From assembly GCF_004827385.1 (NCBI RefSeq), contig NZ_SRXN01000036.1:1-64000 (forward strand): DNA of 64,000 bases. Direction: 5' to 3'. Origin of the DNA: Ensifer sp. MPMI2T (lineage in GTDB: Bacteria; Pseudomonadota; Alphaproteobacteria; Rhizobiales; Rhizobiaceae). The first letter of the stretch is position 1; each line of letters starts with the position of its first letter. Below, piece by piece: positions 8,659 through 17,059 of the stretch. The notes under the pieces were generated by a model. That model made no database searches and was not told the origin of the DNA. It saw nothing but the letters and a program-made list of their open reading frames with translations. A program made the position numbers and the translations under genes.

Positions 8659-9501
8659 ATGGAAACGACCTTGAGCGTCACGCGTGACGGCGTCCCGAGC
8701 CACCTCCTGTTCGACCGCTCGTCGGCGCTCGATATTGCCGCCTTCGTTGTCGATGGTACGGACCTTTCTCCGGGTTCGGCCATTCCGTCCGATGGCGACC
8801 CACGGATCGATCATGCGCTCGCCGGCTTTCTCTTTACCTGCGGTCCAGATCACATCCGCCATCCCGAACCTGTCGAAGGCCGCGACGACGGGAGGCGCTA
8901 CCCTCTGCACGGTTCGCTTGCAGGCACGCCCGTCACCCGGGCGGAGATGTCCGCCGACGGCACTCGTTGCGAGGCTCTGACCGAGGTGGATCTTGCCTGT
9001 GGCGGCAAGGCGGCCGTCGAGCGTCGGTGGTATGTGAGTGAAAACGGGCAAAGTGTGGTGCTTGAGGATCGCGTAACGAACATCGGCGACTCGGCCTTCG
9101 CGCCGATGATGATGTACCACATGAATATCGGCGGTCGGCTGCTCGCCCCCGAAACGCATATTGTCAGTCCTTCGATCGAAGGCGGATCGCCCGGCTGGCA
9201 GTTCGGCGAGGGCGAGAGCGCTCATTTCTGTATTCCGGCGCATCACGAGGACGGCTGGTCGGAGGTTTCGCTGACGCCGTTGCTAGGGCTTGGCGGTCGG
9301 CGGCTTGCCGTTCGGTTTCGCGTGGACACCTTGCCGTTCCTGCAGATGTGGCGCTGCCAGCGCGGCGGAGCCGATGTCATCAGCATCGAACCGGCGTCGC
9401 ATCGCCTGGCAAAGCGGGTGGAATTGGCAGCATCGGGCGAACTCGGCGTCATCGAGCCCGGCCAGTCGCGTGACTATGCGCTCGCCTTCGCGGTGTCTTG
9501 A
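8659..9501 (+). CDS. DUF4432/aldose 1-epimerase-like protein
   Basis: A 280-residue protein that looks like the galactose-mutarotase superfamily, DUF4432 subgroup: an all-beta architecture with a central YHMNIGG-type element (around residues 150-165) and a C-terminal FLQMWRCQRGGADVISIEP-like stretch. Such proteins bind or interconvert sugar anomers; the sugar here is unknown. The start at 8659 has GGAG upstream; a longer frame to 8584 adds Cys-rich sequence that does not look native. The codons for HPEPVEG (near residue 72) lie over a short sequence that recurs in the window. Confidence 0.72.
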   Translation: METTLSVTRDGVPSHLLFDRSSALDIAAFVVDGTDLSPGSAIPSDGDPRIDHALAGFLFTCGPDHIRHPEPVEGRDDGRRYPLHGSLAGTPVTRAEMSADGTRCEALTEVDLACGGKAAVERRWYVSENGQSVVLEDRVTNIGDSAFAPMMMYHMNIGGRLLAPETHIVSPSIEGGSPGWQFGEGESAHFCIPAHHEDGWSEVSLTPLLGLGGRRLAVRFRVDTLPFLQMWRCQRGGADVISIEPASHRLAKRVELAASGELGVIEPGQSRDYALAFAVS

Positions 9502-9629
9502 TCGATCGCAATAGCCAGAGCGAGCCGTGTGCGGAAAAACCCCGGCACCTTCCCCACACCGCTCTTGTGATTGACGCCGCCTGACGCCCGGCCTAAATCA
9601 GGGCAACGCCGTTCAGAGGAAGCATCATC

Positions 9630-9968
9630 ATGGACATTCGCCAGATCAACGATGAATACTCAGTCTCCGGCCAGATCACGGTCGAGGACCTCGACGAGAT
9701 CAAGGCGCTCGGGTTCAAGTCCATCGTTTGCCACCGCCCGGATTTCGAGACCCCCGATCAGCCGACCTTCGATGCGATCGCCGCGCGCGCCGCTGAGCTG
9801 GGCCTGGAAATCACGCATATCCCCGTGGGTCCGATGGGCGTGACCGCCGATGCGGTGACCCGTATGGTCGATGCATTGGACGAGTTCCAGCGCCCGATGC
9901 TCGGTTATTGCCGTTCCGGCGCCCGCTCCACCGCAGTCTATCAGCAGACGCAGCACATCCGCGGCTGA
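9630..9968 (+). CDS. TIGR01244-type phosphatase/sulfurtransferase-like protein (DUF442)
   Basis: A 112-residue single-domain protein with the DSP/rhodanese-like fold. The active-site loop CRSGARS begins at Cys94 and is followed by a helix, and the HIPVGPMG strand around 63-70 is typical of the family. The same domain forms the N-terminal part of Blh proteins in the BigR sulfide-detoxification operon, but here it stands alone without a BigR or beta-lactamase-fold partner, so a sulfide role is only suggested. AGAGGAAGC lies just before the ATG. Confidence 0.78.
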   Translation: MDIRQINDEYSVSGQITVEDLDEIKALGFKSIVCHRPDFETPDQPTFDAIAARAAELGLEITHIPVGPMGVTADAVTRMVDALDEFQRPMLGYCRSGARSTAVYQQTQHIRG

Positions 9969-10360
9969 CGGGATCGGTCTGCTTCCAACAGAGCGAACCG
10001 CTACGGCATCCCCTCTGCCCTACCGGGCATCTCCCCCACAAGGGGCGAGATTGGCACGACGCGGACTCCCTGCCTCATCTATCGGCTTCGTTGGCTTTAT
10101 TGCGAATGCCGCACCTACAGCGCCGCGCGTCTTATCAGACGCACCAAGGACGCTGTAGCACTTTGAGTTGCGGCAACATGCAGTGGCGGTTCAACTGCTC
10201 CACTTCGCCCCATTCTGCGACCTTTGCTAACGGGCGGAAGCATCGAGGCATGCCAATCTCCCCCCTTGTGGGGGAGATGCCCGGTAGGGCAGACGGGGTA
10301 AAGAAGCGTGCCTCACATGAAAGTGTAAGGCTGGCACCGAGGTTCGGCTCCTGTCTCTCC
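9969..10360. repeat. Intergenic repeat cluster
   Basis: This 392-base gap holds no gene. It contains two inverted copies of a roughly 46-bp element, at 10011-10056 (plus) and 10251-10298 (minus), each carrying GCCCTACCGGGCATCTCCC and a CCCCACAAGGGG core. Nested between them, at about 10117-10185, is a palindrome with CTACAGCG/CGCTGTAG arms and an inner GCGTCT/AGACGC stem, followed by GTAGCACTTTGA, matching the repeat seen again at 58010-58090. Confidence 0.8.
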
Positions 10361-12007
10361 TCAACCGTTGCGAATTTCGGTGAGCGTTCGCGTGGGCGTG
10401 ATCGCTTCCGGGTCGAGCTTGATCTCGATGATTGCGGGCTTGCCGCTGGCGCGGGCTCTGAGGAATGCGTCGGCGAATTCTTCGGTCCGCACCACGGTTT
10501 CGCCGTGGCCGCCATAGGCGCGCGCAAGAGCTGCAAAATCCGGGTTCGTGAGGTCCGTGGCGCTGACGCGGCCAGGATATTCGCGCTCCTGATGCATGCG
10601 GATCGTGCCGTAGATGCCGTTGTTGATGACGAGCACGATGATCGGCAGCTGATAGCGGATGGCGGTCGCGAACTCCTGCCCATGCATGAGGAAGCAGCCG
10701 TCGCCGGCAAAGCAGACGACTTCGCGCTCTGGGTGGAGTTGCTTGGCCGCGACTGCCGCCGGGAGGCCGTAGCCCATCGAGCCTGAAGCAGGGGCGGCCT
10801 GGGTTCCGTAGCGGCGGAAGCGGTGGAAGCGATGCAGCCAGGTGGCGTAGTTGCCGGCGCCGTTGGTGAAGATCGTGTCCGGCGCGGTATTCGCCTCGAT
10901 CCAGTTCATGATCGGCCCCATTTGCACGTCGCCAGGGCCTGTCTTGGGCGGCGTCGACCATTTGAGATAGGCTTCGTGCATCGAGGCGGTGCGAGCGGAC
11001 CACGCGGGTTCGCGCGCAGGCCGGATGTCGTCGAGTGCCGCCACGAAATCGCGTGGGCTCGCGGCGATTGCCAGGTCGGGGCGGTAGACGCGGCCGAGTT
11101 CCGCGGGATCCGGGTGGACATGGACCAGCGTTTGCCTGGGGTAGGGGACGTCGACCAGCGTGTAGCTGGAGGAGGGCATCTCGGAAAAGCGGCCGCCGAC
11201 GAGCAGCACGAGATCGGCTTCCTTGATTTCCTTCGCCAGCGCGGGGTTGATGCCGATGCCGACATCGCCGGCGTAGACCGGATCGAGGTGGTCGAAGAGC
11301 ATCTGGCGGCGGAAGGAGCAGCCGACCGGCAGCCTCCAGCGCTCCGCGAAACGCTGGAATGTGGCCACGCTTTCGGCAGACCAGCGCGTACCGCCAAGGA
11401 TAGCGATCGGCCGCTTCGCCGCGGCAAGCAGTTCCTGGAGTCGGGCGATCTGGCTCCGGCCCGGATGGCTCTCGACCGGCTGGTACGCGCGCGCGGCAGG
11501 TGCTTCGGTGCTCTCTGTCAGCATGTCCTCAGGAAGTGTCAGCACCACCGGACCGGGCCGCCCAGAGGTCGCCACGGCAAAGGCGCGGGTGACGAATTCG
11601 GGGATGCGCGCCGGATCGTCGATTTCTCCCACCCATTTCGCGACCTCGGTAAAGGCGCGGCGATACTCAATCTCCTGGAAGGCCTCGCGCTCACGCGCGT
11701 CGCGCTGCACCTGGCCGATGAAGAGGATCATCGGGATCGAATCCTGCTTGGCGACATGAAGGCCGGCGGATGCGTTGGTGGCGCCGGGTCCGCGGGTCAC
11801 CATGCAGACGCCGGGCTCACCCGTGAGCCGCCCCCAACAATCCGCCATCATCGCCGCGCCGCCTTCTTGGCGGCAGACGATGACGTCGACGTCGGTGTCG
11901 TGGAGTGCGTCCAGGACTGCCAGATAGCTCTCTCCCGGCACGCACGAGATGCGCCTGACGCCATTTGCGACCAGCGCCTCGACAACCAGCTGACCACCCG
12001 TTTTCAT
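10361..12007 (-). CDS. Thiamine diphosphate-dependent enzyme (acetolactate synthase large-subunit-like)
   Basis: A 548-residue ThDP enzyme. The N-terminal PYR domain carries the activating Glu in CVPGES (about residue 30). A central Rossmann-like domain follows, and the C-terminal PP domain has the metal/ThDP-binding motif starting GDGCF and ending NNG about 26 residues later. No FAD-binding features or ilvH-like small subunit are nearby, so it is probably not the biosynthetic acetolactate synthase but a decarboxylase/carboligase of unknown substrate. The start at 12007 has GGGAGGAG five bases upstream; TTG 12022 is less likely. It is the last gene of a three-gene operon with an exporter and a lipase-like hydrolase. 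Confidence 0.85.
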   Translation of the reverse strand: MKTGGQLVVEALVANGVRRISCVPGESYLAVLDALHDTDVDVIVCRQEGGAAMMADCWGRLTGEPGVCMVTRGPGATNASAGLHVAKQDSIPMILFIGQVQRDAREREAFQEIEYRRAFTEVAKWVGEIDDPARIPEFVTRAFAVATSGRPGPVVLTLPEDMLTESTEAPAARAYQPVESHPGRSQIARLQELLAAAKRPIAILGGTRWSAESVATFQRFAERWRLPVGCSFRRQMLFDHLDPVYAGDVGIGINPALAKEIKEADLVLLVGGRFSEMPSSSYTLVDVPYPRQTLVHVHPDPAELGRVYRPDLAIAASPRDFVAALDDIRPAREPAWSARTASMHEAYLKWSTPPKTGPGDVQMGPIMNWIEANTAPDTIFTNGAGNYATWLHRFHRFRRYGTQAAPASGSMGYGLPAAVAAKQLHPEREVVCFAGDGCFLMHGQEFATAIRYQLPIIVLVINNGIYGTIRMHQEREYPGRVSATDLTNPDFAALARAYGGHGETVVRTEEFADAFLRARASGKPAIIEIKLDPEAITPTRTLTEIRNG

Positions 12008-12053
12008 CCGAACTCCTCCCAATGCTCTTTCATTCTTATCTGTATGCCGGCGC

Positions 12054-13007
12054 TCAGATCGCCGGCGAGACCGGTGCGATGCTTGCCGTCTTCTCGACCT
12101 TGCGCTCGCGCCAGATAATATAGAGACCCGAGCCGATGATGATGGTGATGCCCAGCCACTTCAGCGCGTCCGGGAGATCGCCGAAGACCAACCAGCCGAA
12201 GATCGTCGCCGAGACGATTTCGAGATATTGCAGCGGCGCGAGCACCGAGGCCGGCGCGGCGCGATAGGCATAGACACCAAGCACGCCCGAGATCGTCGCG
12301 CTGACGCCGACGCCGAGCAGATGGAGCCAGGCGTTGCCCTCCGGCCAGACGGGATCGAACACGCTCGAGCCGCTGCCTTCGCCGAACGAGAGCAGGACGA
12401 GGCAGAAGAGGCCGCCCCAGATTCCCGCGTGGAACTGCATCGACCAGGGATCTTCGTTCTGCGCAACCATGCGCGTGACGAGCAGGAAGACGGCGAGCGC
12501 GAAGGCGGAGACGATCGGCAGAAGCGCGATCAATCCCACCTCCTGCATGCTCGGCTGAATGACGAGCAGCGCACCGAAGAAGCCGACAGCGCAAGCGGTG
12601 TAGCGCCGCCATCCGATCGCTTCCTTCAGGAAGATGCTGCCGAGAATGGTGAGGATGATCGGCTCGACGAAGAAGATTGCGATCGCATCAGCCACCTCCA
12701 TCACCTTCAGCGTGGTGATGAAGGAGAGCATGGTCAGCACCAGCAGGCCGCCGCGCAGCGCATGAAGCGCGCTCTTGCGCCAGGTGAGGTCGAAGAGGGT
12801 GCGGCGGATAAGCACGACCGGCAGGATGAAGACGACCTGCAGCAGGAAGCGAACGGCAGTGATCTCGGCCGACGGAACCGTCGCGATCGCAAGCTTGGCA
12901 AAAATGTCGATCAGCGGCGAGATCAGAACGGCGATGACCATCAGCGTCAGGCCATAGGAAACGCGGTCGTGACCGGTGGCGATTCTGGGCAGGGGGAGGT
13001 CGGTCAT
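12054..13007 (-). CDS. EamA/DMT-family transporter
   Basis: A 317-residue inner-membrane protein with about ten hydrophobic segments arranged as two EamA repeats (roughly residues 25-155 and 170-300), the layout of drug/metabolite exporters. Residues just after the last membrane span (WRERKVEK) form a positive cytosolic tail. It lies 14 bases after the hydrolase gene and 46 before the ThDP enzyme, so the three share a transcript. The transported compound is unknown. The start at 13007 has GGAAG upstream; a longer frame to 13052 is not supported. Confidence 0.85.
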   Translation of the reverse strand: MTDLPLPRIATGHDRVSYGLTLMVIAVLISPLIDIFAKLAIATVPSAEITAVRFLLQVVFILPVVLIRRTLFDLTWRKSALHALRGGLLVLTMLSFITTLKVMEVADAIAIFFVEPIILTILGSIFLKEAIGWRRYTACAVGFFGALLVIQPSMQEVGLIALLPIVSAFALAVFLLVTRMVAQNEDPWSMQFHAGIWGGLFCLVLLSFGEGSGSSVFDPVWPEGNAWLHLLGVGVSATISGVLGVYAYRAAPASVLAPLQYLEIVSATIFGWLVFGDLPDALKWLGITIIIGSGLYIIWRERKVEKTASIAPVSPAI

Positions 13008-13021
13008 GATCTTCCGTCTCG

Positions 13022-13957
13022 TCAGCGCTTCCTGTGGACCGCCTTCAGGCACCAGGCGGCGAAGTCTTCGGTTGCCTTCTCCCGGCCGATCTCGTTGAGC
13101 GTTTCATGGCGCATGCCATCATGGATGGTAACGGTCACGTCGGTCATACCGCGTGCCTTCATTCGTTCGCCGAGCCAACGGATGGCGGCGCCGTTGAATG
13201 TCGAAGGATCGGCGCTGCCGCCGACGAGATGGACGGGCAGATTGGCGGGCAACTGCGCCAGCCGGTCCGTGCGGGCGCCGGCGAAAGCGAATTTGAACAC
13301 GTCGATCCAAAGCGATACCGTCGCATCGAAACCGCAGAGCGGATCGGCCACGTATTTGGCGACTTCGCTTTCGTCGCGCGACAGCCAGTCGAAATCGGTC
13401 TTCCGATCGACGATCGCCTTGCTCCAGGCGCCGAAGGTGAGTTGCGTCAGCAGCGGGCTCGGCACGTCCGAACCTTTGAGCATCCTCTCGATCGCCAGTA
13501 TCGCCTGGCCGCCCCGGCCGGCAATGCCGGGGCGGAAATTGGAATTCCAGACCGCAAGCGCGTCGTAAAGCCCGGGATCAGTTTCGGCGGCGTTGAGCGC
13601 GATGAGACCGCCCATCGAATGACCGAAGAGAACCACAGGCAGGCCGGGGTGGCTGGCGACCGCCATGTCGCGCATCGCCCTCACGTCCGCTATGACCTTC
13701 GCCGCGCCGTCGCGGTGTGCGAAGGTTGCTAGCGGTGCATCCGGCGCCCGGCTCTCGCCATGGCCGCGATGGTCATGCGCATAGACATGAAAGCCGTGTT
13801 TCGCCATCGCCTCGGCGAAGCGCGCATAGCGGCCGGAATGCTCAGCAAGCCCATGGCTGATGATGAGGATCGCCCGCGGCTCTGTCGAGGCGGCGAAATG
13901 CCGCCAGCCGAGTGCAGCACCCGTCGGGCTTTGATGCGTACTCACCTGCCCGAACAT
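13022..13957 (-). CDS. Alpha/beta hydrolase, monoacylglycerol lipase/lysophospholipase-like
   Basis: A 311-residue serine hydrolase of the monoacylglycerol-lipase group. ISHGLAEHSGRY (about 34-44) provides the oxyanion-hole HG; GHSMGG places the nucleophile at Ser114; GSADP and RHETLNE supply the expected Asp and His. No signal peptide is seen, so it acts in the cytosol on acylglycerols, lysolipids or other esters. First gene of the minus-strand operon with the EamA transporter and the ThDP enzyme. The ATG at 13957 follows a G-rich stretch; TTG 13975 would add six residues. Confidence 0.83.
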   Translation of the reverse strand: MFGQVSTHQSPTGAALGWRHFAASTEPRAILIISHGLAEHSGRYARFAEAMAKHGFHVYAHDHRGHGESRAPDAPLATFAHRDGAAKVIADVRAMRDMAVASHPGLPVVLFGHSMGGLIALNAAETDPGLYDALAVWNSNFRPGIAGRGGQAILAIERMLKGSDVPSPLLTQLTFGAWSKAIVDRKTDFDWLSRDESEVAKYVADPLCGFDATVSLWIDVFKFAFAGARTDRLAQLPANLPVHLVGGSADPSTFNGAAIRWLGERMKARGMTDVTVTIHDGMRHETLNEIGREKATEDFAAWCLKAVHRKR

Positions 13958-14217
13958 GCCATGCCCCCGGAACAATCGTCAGACTCTCGCGTGCGGGTCG
14001 CCAACGGAGCGTCCGTTGTGCGAACCGGAAGCACTCCCCAGCGGAAAATAAACTCCGGTCCGATATCAAATCGATTTGCGCCGCAAAGGCAATCGCTGCT
14101 TGTTGCTTGTTGCGCATGAGGTCACAACGAAACCAGAAATAATGATTAGGGGTTGCAATTTTCGCGCTTTCGTCGATATTCGTTCTCGTTTTGTTTTCCT
14201 GTTGGAGGCTATTTGAA

Positions 14218-14991
14218 ATGCGGGCGAGGGTGAAAACGAATCTTGCGAGAGTTGCGACGCTCGTTCTGGGGCTGGGACTGTCGTCCTTTGCCGCAGCCGA
14301 GGAAGTGCCGACGGACGAAGCGACAGGCGCAGCAAGCTCGGGCAAGACGCAATATGTGCTGGCGGTCAGCTGGCAACCGGGATTTTGCGAAACGCGGCCG
14401 AACCGCAGCGAATGCGCGGATCAGACGGCAGACCGCTTTGATGCGACGCACTTTTCGCTTCACGGCCTCTGGCCGCTGAAGAAAAGCTATTGCGGCGTCG
14501 AGGCGGAGCTCAAGGCGCGCGATCGGAAGGGCGACTGGCTGGAATTGCCGGAGCTTGCGATGGCCGACGAGACCGCTGCGCGGCTGCTTGTCGCCATGCC
14601 GGGTGTCAAGTCCGGCCTCGATCGCCACCAATGGCTCCAGAGCGGCACGTGCCAGACGGCAAAGGCGGAAGATTATTTCAAGCTGCAGCTGCGTCTGCTC
14701 GATGAATTGAACAATTCGGCCGTTCAGTCTCTCTTTGCCGACAAACTCGGTTCAGAGATTGACGAAAAAGAGATCAAGCAGGCCTTTAACCAGAGCTTCG
14801 GGGCAGGAGCTGGCGACCGGGTCCGCATGCGCTGCCAGACGGTCAACGGCCGCAGCGTCATCACCGGTCTCACCATCGGACTTGCCGGCGACCTGTCGGG
14901 CAAGGCCGGTCTTGAGAGCCTGATCCAGGCGGCCGGGACGACCGAGTTCAAATGCGCCAAAGGGATCGCGGACGCCGCCGGGCGCAGTTGA
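14218..14991 (+). CDS. Secreted ribonuclease T2-family protein with altered second catalytic motif
   Basis: A 257-residue exported protein. Residues 1-27 are a signal peptide (…SSFAAA). The first T2 motif FSLHGLWP is intact with His82. The second reads HQWLQSGTC (137-145), whereas canonical enzymes have HEW.KHGTC: the catalytic Glu is Gln138, the Lys is Gln141 and the second catalytic His is Ser142. Paired cysteines (57, 67, 92, 145) suit disulfides in the periplasm. RNA-binding without cleavage, or changed chemistry, is possible. GGAGG lies ten bases before the ATG. The gene is monocistronic and divergent from the hydrolase operon. Confidence 0.8.
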   Translation: MRARVKTNLARVATLVLGLGLSSFAAAEEVPTDEATGAASSGKTQYVLAVSWQPGFCETRPNRSECADQTADRFDATHFSLHGLWPLKKSYCGVEAELKARDRKGDWLELPELAMADETAARLLVAMPGVKSGLDRHQWLQSGTCQTAKAEDYFKLQLRLLDELNNSAVQSLFADKLGSEIDEKEIKQAFNQSFGAGAGDRVRMRCQTVNGRSVITGLTIGLAGDLSGKAGLESLIQAAGTTEFKCAKGIADAAGRS

Positions 14992-15108
14992 TCCCCGGCG
15001 GTTGCTTGCCGGAAGGGATTGGCGTGGGCAGGCCTTTGGCGGATTGCCCCGCCACCATAATTCGCCTACATAGCGGGCAATTTCCCTTCCGATGCGGAGC
15101 ATTCCCTT

Positions 15109-16758
15109 ATGGCACGTCAGTTCATCTATCACATGGCCGGGCTCAACAAGGCCTATGGCAACAAGAAGGTCCTGGAGAACATCCATCTTTCGTTCTACCC
15201 GGACGCGAAGATCGGTATTCTCGGCCCCAACGGCGCCGGTAAGTCGACCGTTCTCCGGATCATGGCCGGCCTCGACCACGAGTACACCGGCGAGGCCTGG
15301 CTCGCCGAAGGCGCAACCGTCGGCTTTCTGCCGCAGGAGCCGCAGCTCGATCCCGCAAAGACTGTGCTCGGGAACGTCATGGAGGGCGTCGCCGCCAAGA
15401 AGGCGATCCTCGACCGCTACAACGAACTCATGATGAACTATTCCGACGAGACGGCGGAAGAGGGCGCAAAGCTCCAGGACATCATCGATAGCCAGAACCT
15501 CTGGGATCTCGACAGCCAGGTGGAAATGGCGATGGATGCGCTGCGCTGCCCGCCCGGCGACGCAGACGTCAACAATCTCTCGGGCGGTGAGAAACGCCGC
15601 GTCGCGCTCTGCAAGCTGCTGCTGTCGCAGCCGGATCTCCTGCTCCTCGACGAACCGACGAACCATCTCGACGCGGAGACGATCGCCTGGCTCGAAAAGC
15701 ACCTGCGTGAATATCCGGGTGCCGTGCTGATGGTCACCCACGACCGCTACTTCCTCGATAACGTCACCGGCTGGATCCTCGAGCTCGACCGCGGCCGTGG
15801 CATTCCCTACGAGGGCAATTATTCTGCCTATCTGCAGGCTAAGGCCAAGCGCATGGCGCAGGAAGGACGCGAGGAGGCTGCCCGCCAGAAGGCCATCAGC
15901 CGCGAGCAGGAGTGGATCGCCTCGAGCCCGAAAGCCCGACAGGCGAAGTCCAAGGCGCGTGTTCGCGCCTATGACGAACTGGTCAAGGCAGCCGCCGACC
16001 GGCGTCCCGGCGACGCCCAGATCATCATTCCCGTCGGCGAGCGCTTGGGCCAGGTGGTCATCGAGGCCGACAACATTTCCAAGGGCTATGACGACCAGCT
16101 ACTGATCGAAGGCCTGAGCTTCAAGCTGCCGCCCGGCGGCATCGTCGGCGTCATCGGTCCGAACGGCGCCGGTAAGACGACGCTTTTCCGCATGATCACC
16201 GGCCAGGAACAGCCGAACGACGGTTCGTTCCGGATCGGCGACAGTGTGCAGCTTGCCTATGTCGACCAGAGCCGCGACGCGCTCGACCCCAATAAGACCG
16301 TCTGGGAGGAGATCTCCGGCGGCAACGACATCATCAAGCTCGGCAAGCACGAGGTCAACTCGCGCGCCTATTGCTCATCCTTCAACTTCAAGGGCGGCGA
16401 CCAGCAGCAGAAGGTCGGCACGCTTTCGGGCGGCCAGCGCAACCGCGTGCATCTCGCGAAGATGCTGAAGTCCGGCGGCAACGTGGTCCTGCTCGACGAA
16501 CCGACCAACGACCTCGATACCGAAACGCTGGCAGCACTCGAGGACGCGCTCGAAAACTTCGCCGGCTGCGCGGTCATCATCAGCCACGACCGCATGTTCC
16601 TCGACCGCCTGGCGACCCATATCCTTGCGTTTGAGGGCGACAGCCATGTCGAGTGGTTCGAAGGCAACTTCGAGGATTACGAAAAGGACAAGATCCGCCG
16701 CCTCGGCCCGGATTCGGTCAATCCGAAGCGCGTGACCTACAAGCGCCTGACGCGCTAG
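15109..16758 (+). CDS. ettA: Energy-dependent translational throttle protein EttA (ABC-F)
   Basis: A soluble ABC-F ATPase that binds the ribosomal E site and gates entry into elongation according to the ADP/ATP ratio. The 549 residues contain two ABC domains: GPNGAGKST (about 44-52), LSGGEKRRVALCK and LLLLDEPTNHLD in the first; GPNGAGKTT, LSGGQRNRVHLAK and VVLLDEPTNDLD in the second. Between them is the charged P-site tRNA interaction motif linker. The length matches E. coli EttA (555). No membrane domain or partner permease is present. Monocistronic. Confidence 0.93.
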   Translation: MARQFIYHMAGLNKAYGNKKVLENIHLSFYPDAKIGILGPNGAGKSTVLRIMAGLDHEYTGEAWLAEGATVGFLPQEPQLDPAKTVLGNVMEGVAAKKAILDRYNELMMNYSDETAEEGAKLQDIIDSQNLWDLDSQVEMAMDALRCPPGDADVNNLSGGEKRRVALCKLLLSQPDLLLLDEPTNHLDAETIAWLEKHLREYPGAVLMVTHDRYFLDNVTGWILELDRGRGIPYEGNYSAYLQAKAKRMAQEGREEAARQKAISREQEWIASSPKARQAKSKARVRAYDELVKAAADRRPGDAQIIIPVGERLGQVVIEADNISKGYDDQLLIEGLSFKLPPGGIVGVIGPNGAGKTTLFRMITGQEQPNDGSFRIGDSVQLAYVDQSRDALDPNKTVWEEISGGNDIIKLGKHEVNSRAYCSSFNFKGGDQQQKVGTLSGGQRNRVHLAKMLKSGGNVVLLDEPTNDLDTETLAALEDALENFAGCAVIISHDRMFLDRLATHILAFEGDSHVEWFEGNFEDYEKDKIRRLGPDSVNPKRVTYKRLTR

Positions 16759-16812
16759 TCAGCGGCGGCTTTGGGGGCGAAGCGTCCAAGGTCATAGTGT
16801 CTCACAAGTTCC

Positions 16813-16912
16813 ACAGCTCCGCGCGTCCAAATGGATGCGCGGAGCTGTATCACTTTGAATTGGCGCATGATTTTGTCCTTAACACGATTCCGATTTAAGG
16901 GATCATGCAGCA
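16813..16912. repeat. RIME-type two-palindrome intergenic repeat
   Basis: About 100 bases made of two palindromes. The first pairs ACAGCTCCGCGC with GCGCGGAGCTGT; the second contains CCTTAA…CGATTTAAGG inside GCATGA…TCATGC. The linking sequence CACTTTGAATTG recurs in the copies at 10117-10185 and 58010-58090. This is the architecture of Rhizobium-specific intergenic mosaic elements. It sits after ettA and could act as a terminator or mRNA end-stabiliser. Confidence 0.75.
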
Positions 16913-17023
16913 GGGATGTGTTTGGACGGGCGGTTCGCAGGGGCCGCCCGTCTCCTGATCCTGTCTTCGCCGCGTCATTCGATTGTCTTTGCGCGCAAAT
17001 TCGCTTGCGCACGGCTCCCAAAT

Positions 17024-17045
17024 CACATAAACATATCTTTATGTG
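17024..17045. promoter_or_regulatory. Candidate operator for the ArsR-methyltransferase/metF operon
   Basis: Perfect 8-bp inverted arms CACATAAA and TTTATGTG with a six-base spacer end 14 bases before the ATG at 17060. Size and AT-rich dyad fit an ArsR-family winged-helix dimer site, and the adjacent gene encodes such a regulator, so autoregulation is likely (inference). Confidence 0.6.
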
Positions 17046-17059
17046 TTGATGAGGAGACG

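Noticed and set aside
9630..9968. Part of a BigR/Blh sulfide-detoxification operon
   Set aside because: No BigR, Blh hydrolase domain or sulfite exporter is adjacent; only the small domain is present.
9969..10360. CRISPR array
   Set aside because: Copies are few, inverted and unevenly spaced, with no spacer-like regularity and no cas genes.
10823..12118. 431-codon plus-strand frame
   Set aside because: Antisense shadow of the ThDP enzyme; high-GC third positions keep the opposite frame open.
16759..17059. SAM riboswitch before the metF operon
   Set aside because: The structure is explained by a RIME-type repeat and an operator-like palindrome; no SAM-II or SAM-V core was recognised.
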